A stretch of 24,194 bases of DNA from Nitrospirota bacterium (GTDB taxonomy: Bacteria; Nitrospirota; Thermodesulfovibrionia; Thermodesulfovibrionales; JdFR-85). Positions 1-7,787 of this stretch are shown piece by piece. The translations under genes and the position numbers were made by a program. The first letter of the stretch is position 1, and every line of letters begins with the position of its first letter. Location of the stretch: contig JAADGU010000144.1 of assembly GCA_013152195.1 (NCBI GenBank), forward strand, positions 1 through 24,194. Reading direction: 5' to 3'. The notes under the pieces are model-generated. The model searched no databases. It worked only from the letters and a program-made list of their open reading frames with translations, and was not told the origin of the DNA.

Positions 1-34
1 TTTTATCTCTAATAATCAGGTATATGGAGGTGCC

Positions 35-985
35 ATGAAGATACTTGTTACAGGGGGCGCGGGATTTATCGGCTCCAATGTGGTGGATGGATATGTCCGT
101 GAAGGCCATGAAGTGGTGGTTGTTGATAATCTGTATACAGGACGCATGGAAAATCTCAACCCGGAAGCTCGATTCTACCTCCTTGATGTGCGGTCTGCAG
201 AGATGAGCAAGGTCTTTGAGATCGAAAGACCGGATATCGTAAATCATCATGCTGCGCAAATGTCGGTTCCTGCATCTGTGGAAGATCCTGCGTTTGATGC
301 CGATGTAAATATAATGGGCCTGATAAACCTGCTTCAGAATTCCGTCAGATACGAAACAGGGAAATTCATTTTCATCTCTTCCGGGGGTGCGATTTACGGT
401 GAGAAGGAGAGCATTCCAATTTCCGAGACAGACCAGCCACTGCCGCTCTCTCCCTATGCCATAACAAAGCTGACCTCAGAGAACTATCTCGGGTTTTACA
501 AACATCAACACAACCTTGATTATACTGTTCTCCGTTATGCAAACGTCTACGGTCCAAGGCAGGTGCCCCATGCCGAGGCAGGAGTGGTTTCCATATTCAT
601 GAACAAACTCAGAAACGGAGAGCTTCCCGTGATATACCATTATCCTGATGAACCCGACGGCATGACAAGGGACTACTGTTATGTGGGGGATATTGTCAGG
701 GCCAATATACTTGCCTTGAAAAAAGGCTCCGGAGACGCCGTGAACATCGGCACTTCAAAGGAGACCACCACAGGAGAACTTTACAGGACGATACTGGAGA
801 TAATGAGGAGACATGGATACGCAAGGGATGCCATGTTTGACACCCCTCAAAAAGGTGCTGCAAGGTCCGGAGACCTCAGGAGGAGTGCCCTGAATATTGA
901 GAGGGCAAAGGAAATACTGGGATGGCAGCCGGAGTATGACCTCAAACGAGGGCTTGAAGAAACTATTCTTAATGAGTTAAGTTAA
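35..985 (+). CDS. NAD-dependent sugar-nucleotide epimerase/dehydratase (GalE-like, extended SDR)
   Basis: Extended short-chain dehydrogenase/reductase of 316 aa, a normal length for UDP-glucose 4-epimerase-like enzymes, expected to act in the cytoplasm on an NDP-sugar for surface polysaccharide. Visible motifs: the Gly-rich NAD loop TGGAGFIG (residues 6-13), Asp31 in VVDNL after beta-2, HHAAQ (71-75), the SSGG segment near 115-118 and the catalytic Tyr141-x3-Lys145 in SPYAITK. The start is set by GGAGGT placed seven bases before the ATG. It is followed 24 bases later by pyrE. Substrate cannot be decided from sequence alone (UDP-Glc/GlcNAc epimerase or a related dehydratase), so I give no gene symbol. 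The reading frame is intact, unlike several neighbours. Confidence 0.93.
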   Translation: MKILVTGGAGFIGSNVVDGYVREGHEVVVVDNLYTGRMENLNPEARFYLLDVRSAEMSKVFEIERPDIVNHHAAQMSVPASVEDPAFDADVNIMGLINLLQNSVRYETGKFIFISSGGAIYGEKESIPISETDQPLPLSPYAITKLTSENYLGFYKHQHNLDYTVLRYANVYGPRQVPHAEAGVVSIFMNKLRNGELPVIYHYPDEPDGMTRDYCYVGDIVRANILALKKGSGDAVNIGTSKETTTGELYRTILEIMRRHGYARDAMFDTPQKGAARSGDLRRSALNIERAKEILGWQPEYDLKRGLEETILNELS

Positions 986-1009
986 AAAGTTAAAACGATT
1001 GGAGGTACG

Positions 1010-1606
1010 ATGGGTGACAAAGAGCGGTTAATTAAACTTATACGACAGTATGCCTTTAAATATAGTGATAGTCCCGTGTTTCGTCTGTCTTCAGGTCTTA
1101 TGAGCCAGTATTACTTTAATCTCAAAAAGATTACCTATACCCCCGAAGGACAATTCCTGCTTGGCAAACTCTTTTATGAGAAGATAAAGGAACTCAACCT
1201 TTCACCAAAGGCAATCGGGGGGCTTACTCTGGGTGCTGACCCTATTGCAATAGCCGTAGCCCGCTACTCCTATGATGTCAAGGATCCAATAGAGGCCTTT
1301 GTAATAAGAAAAGAGCCTAAAGAACATGGCATGGGTCTTCAGATAGAGGGCAATGTTGGTCCTGGAGACAAAGTAATTATCGTCGATGATGTTGTAACAA
1401 GCGGGGCTTCAACTATAAAGGCTATTGAGATAGCTGAAGAGTATAAACTGGAAATAGTTGCCGTTATGGCCCTCCTTGACAGGTGTGAACAGAGAGGCCG
1501 TGAGAATATAGAGGCAAAGGGATATCCTTTTTATTCAATAGTAACGGTAGAGGATATTAAAGAAGATGCAGCGGCTGTAAAGGAACAGGTGATGGGTAAT
1601 GGTTAA
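1010..1606 (+). CDS. pyrE: Orotate phosphoribosyltransferase
   Basis: Transfers the ribose-phosphate of PRPP to orotate to make OMP in pyrimidine synthesis; cytoplasmic. The 198 aa product has the type I phosphoribosyltransferase PRPP loop VIIVDDVVTSGAS (about residues 123-134), the N-terminal FRLSSGLMSQYYFNLK stretch typical of OPRTase substrate binding, and the flexible-loop region FVIRKEPKEHGMG (98-109). A GGAGGT ribosome site lies just before the ATG. It sits between the epimerase and a PHP-domain gene, all on the same strand with short gaps, so they probably share a transcript. No other pyrimidine genes are visible here. Confidence 0.93.
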   Translation: MGDKERLIKLIRQYAFKYSDSPVFRLSSGLMSQYYFNLKKITYTPEGQFLLGKLFYEKIKELNLSPKAIGGLTLGADPIAIAVARYSYDVKDPIEAFVIRKEPKEHGMGLQIEGNVGPGDKVIIVDDVVTSGASTIKAIEIAEEYKLEIVAVMALLDRCEQRGRENIEAKGYPFYSIVTVEDIKEDAAAVKEQVMGNG

Positions 1607-1648
1607 CAGGCAATACAGAACACCTGAAATGCAAAAACTGATTTTTTA

Positions 1649-2310
1649 ATGATAGATCTCCACACACATAGTCTCTTCAGCGATGGCGAGCTTATCCCCT
1701 CTGAACTTGTAAGAAGGGCACGGGTGAAGGGTTACAGGGCTATGCGATCACTGACCATATGGATTCATCAAATATGGATTTTATTATTCCGAGGCTTGTA
1801 CAGGTTGCCGATGAGCTTAATGCCATACAGCCTGTAAAGGTTATTCCGGGGGCTGAGCTCACCCATCTTCCGCCTGAACTCATAGCCAAGGGCATCAAGA
1901 AGGCAAGGAAACTCGGGGCACTGATTGTTGTTGTTCATGGTGAGACCCTGGTGGAGCCTGTTCAGGAGGGAACAAACTGGGCAGCCATTGCCGGAGGAGC
2001 CGATATCCTGAGCCATCCGGGGCTTATAGATGAGGAAGACGTAAAGTATGCCGCCGCACAGGGCGTTGTCCTTGAGTTGAGTGCAAGAAAGGGTCATTGC
2101 CTGTCAAACGGACATGTGGCACGACTTGCACAGCAATACAGTGCCAGGCTTGTTATTAATACCGATGCACATTCTCCGGGGGACCTTATAGACCGCGGAT
2201 TTGCAGAAAAAGTTATACTCTCGGCAGGACTTGACACAACTGTCCTGAACAGGGTATTCGCCACATCTGAAGAAATAGTTAAATCTGTCTTTTTACAGGG
2301 AGGAGATTAA
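1649..2310 (+). CDS. PHP-domain metal-dependent phosphoesterase (frameshifted in this sequence)
   Basis: A single PHP-domain protein of about 220 aa split by an apparent one-base deletion at about 1743. The first part ends ...GYRAM and the second frame resumes AITDHMDSS, which together rebuild the PHP motif AITDH. Metal-binding motifs: DLHTHSLFSDG at the N-terminus, TDH, PGAELTH, VVHGE, LSHPG and the C-terminal NTDAHSPGD. The family hydrolyses phosphoesters (histidinol-phosphatase-like, nucleases, polymerase proofreading domains); this compact stand-alone form has no assigned substrate. ATG at 1649 has no clear Shine-Dalgarno. The stop overlaps the next start (TAATG at 2308-2312), so it is probably co-translated with the TPR gene. 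The break could be a real mutation, but the downstream motifs are all intact, favouring a sequence error. Confidence 0.85.
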
Positions 2311-3077
2311 TGCCTAAACCAATAAAAAAACGAGTACAGAAAACGAACGTTGCAGAAAGAGAGGTCATATCCCTCTATGAAAAGTTTGCCGATTACTATC
2401 TTGAGAACAAAAAGACCGTATATCTCGGTGCAGCTTTGGCGGTCCTGTTTATAGCCATAGTGACAGGTCTGCTAATTTATAACAAAAAGATTACCGAACA
2501 GGCAGCAACCCTTCAATACGAAGGGTATAAGCTTTACCACAACCTCTATCAGGAGGATGACAAGAAAACGGATGAGGTTGTCCTGAAAAAAGCCCTGGAA
2601 AAATTCCAGGAGGCATATGATAAGAAGAAATCACCCATTACCCTCCTTTACATTGCAAACACACAGTTTGCACTCGGGCTCGGGGAGAATGAAGAAGCAC
2701 TGAAAACCCTGGAAAAATTTACCAAAAAGTATTCAGGCAACAAAGAACTCCTCCCTCTGGCATACTACAAGATTGCGGCAATCCAGATGAAAGAAGGCAG
2801 GAAAGAGGAGGCGCTCAAGACACTCGATACCCTCTATAATCTCAAGACAAGTCCGTTTCTGAAAGACGTTGCCCTCCATGATTCAGCAAGCATACTTGAA
2901 AAAATGGGAAGAAAAGAGGAGGCACTCAAAAAATATGAACAGCTTGCAAAAGAGTATCCCCAGTCGCCTTATTATCAGCTTGCCATTACAGAGGTAAAAA
3001 AGGAAGCAGAAGAAAAGATGAAGGATAATGAGAATAACAAGGATAATAAGAAAACAACTAAAAAAGAGAAGCCATAA
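2310..3077 (+). CDS. Membrane-anchored tetratricopeptide-repeat protein (YfgM/TPR_21-like)
   Basis: 255 aa with a short basic cytoplasmic N-terminus, one transmembrane helix at about residues 37-57 (YLGAALAVLFIAIVTGLLIY) and then TPR-type helical repeats, for example ALKTLEKF...ALKTLDTL...ALKKYEQLAKEYPQSPYY. The C-terminus is a run of Lys, Glu, Asp and Asn. This build resembles YfgM/tetratricopeptide TPR_21 proteins that sit at the SecYEG translocon and help envelope protein folding. That role is inferred from architecture only. The ATG overlaps the stop of the PHP gene and has a strong AGGAGGAGA ribosome site. It is followed by the palindromic repeat at 3091-3262. Confidence 0.8.
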   Translation: MPKPIKKRVQKTNVAEREVISLYEKFADYYLENKKTVYLGAALAVLFIAIVTGLLIYNKKITEQAATLQYEGYKLYHNLYQEDDKKTDEVVLKKALEKFQEAYDKKKSPITLLYIANTQFALGLGENEEALKTLEKFTKKYSGNKELLPLAYYKIAAIQMKEGRKEEALKTLDTLYNLKTSPFLKDVALHDSASILEKMGRKEEALKKYEQLAKEYPQSPYYQLAITEVKKEAEEKMKDNENNKDNKKTTKKEKP

Positions 3078-3090
3078 AAACTCAGGGAGG

Positions 3091-3262
3091 AACACACCCC
3101 TTAATCCCCTCTTGATAGAGGGGAAAGTCCTTGCCATTCCCGGTCTTACCGGGAGGAGCGGAACGAGGTAAGGGGGGGAGAACAAGCAGGTAAAAGACAG
3201 TCTTTAGAAAACAGGGAGAGTAGAACTTCCCTCTAAAAAGAGGGGGCAGTGGGGTGTGTAAA
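3091..3262. repeat. Palindromic repeat element, copy 1 (ACACACCCC family)
   Basis: Non-coding element of about 172 bases with inverted ends: it opens AACACACCCCTTAATCCCC and closes GGGGTGTGTAAA. Each end is itself a hairpin: CCCCTCTTGATAGAGGGG at 3106-3123 and CCCTCTAAAAAGAGGG near 3230-3245. The middle contains GAGCGGAACGAGG. The same ends and the same central motif occur, reverse-complemented and with a shorter centre, at 10653-10772. It carries no gene, so it looks like a MITE/REP-like non-autonomous repeat. It fills most of the 267-base gap between the TPR gene and mltD and may also act as a transcription stop for both converging genes. Confidence 0.8.
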
Positions 3263-3344
3263 GAGCAGGGCCTCAACTGGTTAGATGTTTGATATTACAG
3301 ACGAACAGGTCTCTCTGAATAAATGCCGGGCCAACAAATTAAAT

Positions 3345-4806
3345 TTATCTTTTCAGGGGCAGATAAATAATAGAGCCCGGCCTCAACCTCTCAGGGTTGA
3401 TATCTTTGTTAAGGGCATAGAGTTCCTTACGCGTGATGCGTAATCTCTTTGCAATCTCCCACAGTGTATCCCCTTTCTTTATGATATAGGGTGTCTTTGG
3501 CCTGGTCTCCGTTACATAGGCCCCGTTAGTTGGGGGGAGATAGATGATGGAGCCGGGTCTTAACCTCCTGGGGTTAATACCCTTATTGAGGGCATAGAGT
3601 TCCTTGCGGGTAAAGTGAAAACTATTTGCAAGGTCCCACAATGTATCCCCCTTTTTAATGATGTAGGGTATCTTCGGCATTCTCTCTTCAGGAGTGGCAT
3701 TATTGAAACATTCGCTAAACCGCTCACCCGTTCCTTCAGGCACACGAACCCTGTAGGTCTTGAGGTCCGGGGGGGTGCACCATCTTTTCAACTCGGGATT
3801 CAGTCCCCTTATTGTCTTTACCGTAGAATCAGTACACCTGGCTATAAATGACAGAGATACAGGGCTGTTAATCTCCGCCTCCTCAAACTTCAACGGCTCA
3901 TGATAATCAATATCAGCAAACCCATACTTCTCCGGCTCGGATGCGATTATCCCTGCTGCTATAAACTTTGATACATAGTTCCTCGTCTCCTGTATCTGGT
4001 CCTGATGACACGCCAGTAATTATCAGACCTGCTCTTGCGGAGAGCCCTCCTTACCTTGCCCTCACCTGCATTGTAGGCAGCAAGGGCAAGTGACCACGAA
4101 CCAAACTGGTTATACAGGTCTTTCAGATAACGCGCTGCCGCAACAGTGGATTTAATAGGGTCCTGCCTCTCGTCTCTCCAGTAATCCGTCTTAAGGCCAT
4201 AACTCTTTCCGGTTGACTGTATGAACTGCCAGGGCCCCACTGCATGGGCACTGGAGCGTGCATCCGTACTGTAACCACTCTCTATAAGGGGCAGATAGAC
4301 AAGGTCTGCAGGTAACTCGTTCTCCTTAAGTATGGCCTTGATCGTATCAAGGTATCTGCCCGAGCGCTGAAGCCATGTTGCAAAGGTCCTTCTTTTCCTG
4401 GTTGTAACAGATATATGTGTCTCTCTACCCTGTCCCTTGCCGAATCGTCATCTTTATACGAGGCAAGGAGGACAAATTCCTGCACCTGGGGGGACTCTGT
4501 CTCCTGAAGAAGGATATCCGTATTCGCCAAAGGTGTCAGCCCGGACTGCCTGCATTGATAGGAGGTTATATCTGTCGCAGTTATTGACAGAAGGTTATCG
4601 TCTGCTATTGAGAAGCCTGACAACAGGTCAAATGCCCGGTCAAAGAAGGAAACCTCGTCAAATACATCCTGATGATCAGTATCTGAGAGGAGGGGTTCAC
4701 TAACAGAAGCCCCCCAGGCCTTACTTTTCTGGTCAAGTATAAGACTCAGGATAAGGAAAGTTATCAGTATTGCAATGTTGTGACTTCTTCTGGTTTTTAG
4801 CATCAT
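3345..4806 (-). CDS. mltD: Membrane-bound lytic murein transglycosylase D-like protein with two LysM domains (two frameshifts)
   Basis: About 487 aa when two apparent one-base deletions (about 4411-4417 and 3998-4006) are corrected. Order: N-terminal membrane/signal segment (IAILITFLILSLIL), a variable region, the SLT/GH23 catalytic domain with LPADLVYLPLIESGY (catalytic Glu in LIESGY), AVGPWQFIQSTGKSYGL and LALAAYNAGEGKV, then IQETRNYVSKFIAAGII, and two near-identical LysM repeats (YIIKKGDTLW... and YIIKKGDTLW..., each ending SIIYLP). The enzyme cleaves peptidoglycan to 1,6-anhydromuropeptides in the periplasm; LysM binds glycan. Fragments 4282-4806, 3959-4240 and 3345-3893 are pieces of this one gene, the latter two appearing to start at internal GTG and TTG codons. 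Divergent from cdaA. No strong ribosome site at the N-terminal ATG ATG. Confidence 0.85.
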
Positions 4807-4861
4807 CGAATCAGCCGGGTTATAAAAATCATGATTTCTATATTAATTGAAGCCCGTTTTT

Positions 4862-4889
4862 TTGTCAAACACCGGTTTTATGTTAAAAT
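4862..4889 (+). promoter_or_regulatory. Probable sigma-70 promoter of cdaA-cdaR-glmM
   Basis: TTGTCA at 4862-4867, 16-base spacer, TAAAAT at 4884-4889 with a TG one base before it (extended -10). It lies in the 187-base divergent gap before cdaA and leaves a leader of about 100 bases. It argues against a cdaA start upstream of the -10 box. Inferred from consensus match only. Confidence 0.5.
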
Positions 4890-4993
4890 GTTATTATTTC
4901 CTTAACTTTTATTTATTGTTGCCGTTCTTTCACGGCTTCAGACAACGCAGACCTGAAAATCAACAACAGGAAATACTGTTACCCTGGAGGGAT

Positions 4994-5762
4994 ATGGTAG
5001 AAGCCCTGAGACATCTGAGATGGCAGGACATACTGGACATTATTGTTGTAGCTCTTGTCCTGTACAGAGTGCTTCTGATCATAAACGGCACAAGGGCTGT
5101 CCAGATGCTTATCGGCCTTGGTGTTCTGCTGGGCGCCTTTTTTCTCTCCAGTTACCTCAAGCTTCATACAATGTACTGGATTATACAGAGCTTATGGGCA
5201 CAGGTTGTCCTTGCGCTGATAATCCTCTTTCAGCCGGAGATAAGAAAGGCACTCGCCCAGATGGGAGAGACCTCTTTCCTGCCTTCCCTTACCTCGGCCT
5301 CGGAGCTGAAGTCCCTCGAAGAGATAGTCAGGGCTACAGTGGCGCTGTCCAGCAGAAAGATAGGCGCCCTGATTGTGATTGAAAGGGATATATCACTCAA
5401 GGATTTTATAGAGATCGGGACTCCGCTTGATGCAAAGGTTTCAAAGGAGATACTCCTCAGCATTTTTCATCCGAGCTCTCCCATGCATGACGGCAGTCAT
5501 TATAAGGATCGACAGGATAGTGGCAGCAGGATGTTTTCTGCCCATAACCTTCAGGACAGACATAAGCCGTTCCCTGGGCACGAGACACCGGGCTGCAATC
5601 GGTATAACCGAAGAGACAGATGCCGTTGCCATAACTACTTCAGAGGAGACAGGCATGATCTCCTTTGCCGTTAACGGAGAGCTGGAGACTCACATGGATA
5701 TGGGGCACCTGCGCGATATACTCACAGATATGTTCACAGAAAGAAAGAAGGGGAAGAAATGA
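4994..5762 (+). CDS. cdaA: Diadenylate cyclase CdaA (DisA_N/DAC domain; one frameshift)
   Basis: Makes cyclic di-AMP from two ATP at the inner membrane face. Corrected length is about 256 aa, usual for CdaA. ATG 4994 is chosen because it has GGAGG just upstream and gives the classical short N-terminus before three transmembrane helices (DILDIIVVALVLYRVLLII, MLIGLGVLLGAFFLS, WAQVVLALIILFQP). The DAC domain follows: IGALIVIERD, SPMHDG, then in another frame VIIRIDRIVAAGCFLP and GTRHRAAIGITEETDA. The catalytic DGA motif falls exactly at the break: two bases appear lost near 5492-5494 in a run of G. RHR is intact. It overlaps cdaR by ATGA, and cdaA-cdaR-glmM is the standard c-di-AMP operon, so the gene is almost certainly functional. 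Confidence 0.9.
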
Positions 5763-6409
5763 GGGAATTACTCTTTAAAAACCTCGGCCTCAAAATACTT
5801 GCTCTCTGCCTGGCCATAATCCTCTGGTTTCTGATATCCGGCAGGGGGGTATCCGAAATCACCCTTGAGGTCCCCATAGAATACATAAATATCCCGCCAG
5901 GGTATGAGATAGTAAAAAAGGACCGTGATGCGGTCAGGGTAAGTCTCTTTGGCAGTGAAGTGGTACTCAGGTCGATCAAGCCTGAAGACCTGCGGGTTTA
6001 TGTAGACCTGAAAGATGCACAGCCCGGGAAAGGGGCATACAGGATAAAAAAGCGTAATATAAAGGTGCCGCCGGCACTTACAATCTCCAACGTAAACCCC
6101 TCAAAGGTAAATATCGTCCTTGACAGGACGGTCAGGAAAAAGGTCCCTGTAAAGCCTGACATTTCCGGAGAGCCGGCGCCAGGGAAATATATAAGTCAGA
6201 TAATCATAAAACCTGAGAAGGTGGAAGTGGAAGGACCTGAGATTGTGCTGAAAAATATCTCCTTTGTCAGGACCGAGCCCATAGACATCTCAGGACTGGA
6301 TGAAAGCAGTATAAGCAAGGTCAGTATAATATCAGACATACCTGCTGCAAGATTAATGACAGGGAAAGTAGATGTACACATCATTATCAAGGAAGGAATG
6401 GAAAAATGA
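5759..6409 (+). CDS. cdaR: CdaR, YbbR-domain regulator of CdaA
   Basis: 216 aa with one N-terminal transmembrane helix (LGLKILALCLAIILWFLISG) followed by extracytoplasmic YbbR-type beta domains (EITLEVPIEYINIPPGYEI, VEVEGPEIVLKNISFVRTEPIDISG). CdaR proteins bind CdaA in the membrane and modulate c-di-AMP output. The ATG overlaps the cdaA stop (ATGA at 5759-5762), and its own stop overlaps glmM the same way (6406-6409), indicating translational coupling. Two to three YbbR repeats are suggested, fewer than in Firmicutes CdaR. Assignment rests on membrane topology, repeat character and operon position. Confidence 0.88.
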   Translation: MRELLFKNLGLKILALCLAIILWFLISGRGVSEITLEVPIEYINIPPGYEIVKKDRDAVRVSLFGSEVVLRSIKPEDLRVYVDLKDAQPGKGAYRIKKRNIKVPPALTISNVNPSKVNIVLDRTVRKKVPVKPDISGEPAPGKYISQIIIKPEKVEVEGPEIVLKNISFVRTEPIDISGLDESSISKVSIISDIPAARLMTGKVDVHIIIKEGMEK

Positions 6410-7755
6410 AACTTTTTGGAACTGATGGTATCCGCGGACGGGTTAACAGAAATCCCATGACTCCGGAACTCGTACTGAAGGTGGGAATGGCTGCAGCAAA
6501 GGTATTAAGAAAAGAGGAGGGCAGGAACCTGGTCCTTATTGGCAAGGATACCCGCATATCAGGCTATATGATAGAGAGCGCCCTGACTTCCGGGATATGC
6601 TCCATGGGGATGAATGTCATACTTGTAGGCCCCATACCCACTCCGGGCATAGCCTTCCTGACAAGGACGATGAGGCTTGATGCAGGCGTGGTCATCTCTG
6701 CATCACATAATCCTTTTGAGGATAACGGGATCAAGTTCTTCTCCTTTGACGGGTTCAAACTCCCTGACAAGGTGGAAAAAGAGATAGAAGCCCTGGTCAA
6801 GGATGACTCCTTTCTTGCAAAAAGACCCACTGGTGCATCCATAGGAAAGACCTACAGGCTTGAGGATGCAACCGGAAGGTATATAGAATTTATTAAATCC
6901 ACGATCCCGAAGGGCATGAATCTTGAGGGTCTGAGGGTAGTGGTGGATTGTGCCAATGGGGCAGCATACAAGATTACCCCGGAGGTGCTGACCGAACTGG
7001 GCGCAGCGGTTATTACAATAAACAACAATCCCGACGGCACAAATATCAATCACTGCTGCGGCTCCACTGACCTTGCGCATCTGAAAGAAGAGGTATTGCG
7101 CAATGCCGCCCATATCGGGGTGGCTCATGACGGGGATGCCGACAGGACCCTCTTTGTTGATGAGACAGGCAGGGAGGTGGATGGAGACAAGGTGCTGGCC
7201 ATCTGGGCCGTGGCACTGAAAAAAGAGGGAAAGCTGAAGAATGATGCTGTGGTTGCAACAGTTATGAGCAACCTCGGGATTGAACATTACCTTCAGAGAA
7301 AGGGGATAAAACTCATAAGGACAAACGTGGGAGACAGGTTTGTGGTTGAGGAGCTACAGAGGGGAGGATACAACCTCGGCGGGGAGCAGTCCGGGCATAT
7401 AATATTTTTTGATTATAATACAACCGGAGACGGCCCTGTTACCGCCCTGCAGATGCTTTATCTCATGAAGAAAACGGGTGCGCCTCTTTCCGAGATGGTC
7501 TCCGATATATTCCTCTACCCCCAGATCCTCGAAAATGTAAAGGTGAAGAAGAAAGACGTTATTAAAAATAGCGGGGTTGTAAGGAAGATAAAAGAGGCTG
7601 AAAAGATACTCGACGGAAAAGGCAGGGTGCTTGTAAGGCCCTCCGGCACTGAGCAGAAGGTAAGGGTCATGGTTGAGGGTAGTGACAGGGAGACAATACA
7701 GACCGTTGCCGCCGGAATCGTCAAGACAATTTTGTCGGCAAGCAGTAAGGATTAA
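6406..7755 (+). CDS. glmM: Phosphoglucosamine mutase
   Basis: 449 aa, full length. Converts glucosamine-6-phosphate to glucosamine-1-phosphate for UDP-GlcNAc and so peptidoglycan and LPS. Visible motifs: N-terminal KLFGTDGIRG, the phosphoserine loop VISASHNP (catalytic Ser100), the metal site DGDADR (242-247), sugar-specificity loop GEQSGH (326-331) and the phosphate-binding RPSGTE (411-416). In other bacteria GlmM binds CdaA and inhibits c-di-AMP synthesis, which agrees with its place as third gene of the coupled cdaA-cdaR-glmM operon. The gene has no frame break. Confidence 0.96.
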   Translation: MKLFGTDGIRGRVNRNPMTPELVLKVGMAAAKVLRKEEGRNLVLIGKDTRISGYMIESALTSGICSMGMNVILVGPIPTPGIAFLTRTMRLDAGVVISASHNPFEDNGIKFFSFDGFKLPDKVEKEIEALVKDDSFLAKRPTGASIGKTYRLEDATGRYIEFIKSTIPKGMNLEGLRVVVDCANGAAYKITPEVLTELGAAVITINNNPDGTNINHCCGSTDLAHLKEEVLRNAAHIGVAHDGDADRTLFVDETGREVDGDKVLAIWAVALKKEGKLKNDAVVATVMSNLGIEHYLQRKGIKLIRTNVGDRFVVEELQRGGYNLGGEQSGHIIFFDYNTTGDGPVTALQMLYLMKKTGAPLSEMVSDIFLYPQILENVKVKKKDVIKNSGVVRKIKEAEKILDGKGRVLVRPSGTEQKVRVMVEGSDRETIQTVAAGIVKTILSASSKD

Positions 7756-7787
7756 AGGATTATGGGATTAGGTAAGCGCCTTCCGGA

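Noticed and set aside
2883..3276. Two - strand open frames over the TPR gene end and the palindromic repeat
   Set aside because: They arise from the repeat element and the Lys/Glu-rich codons of the TPR gene read backwards; no start signal or domain.
3345..4806. Three separate genes (a LysM protein, a short transglycosylase and an unknown membrane protein)
   Set aside because: The three pieces join by one-base corrections into one collinear MltD with conserved sequence continuing across both junctions, and the latter two starts are internal GTG/TTG codons.
5480..5500. Programmed ribosomal frameshift in cdaA
   Set aside because: No slippery heptamer or downstream pseudoknot is evident, the required change is two bases inside the catalytic DGA motif, and seven similar breaks occur in unrelated genes of this window.
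6703..7287. A 194-codon open frame on the - strand inside glmM
   Set aside because: It lies fully within a well-conserved gene in the other direction, has no ribosome site and no recognisable domain.
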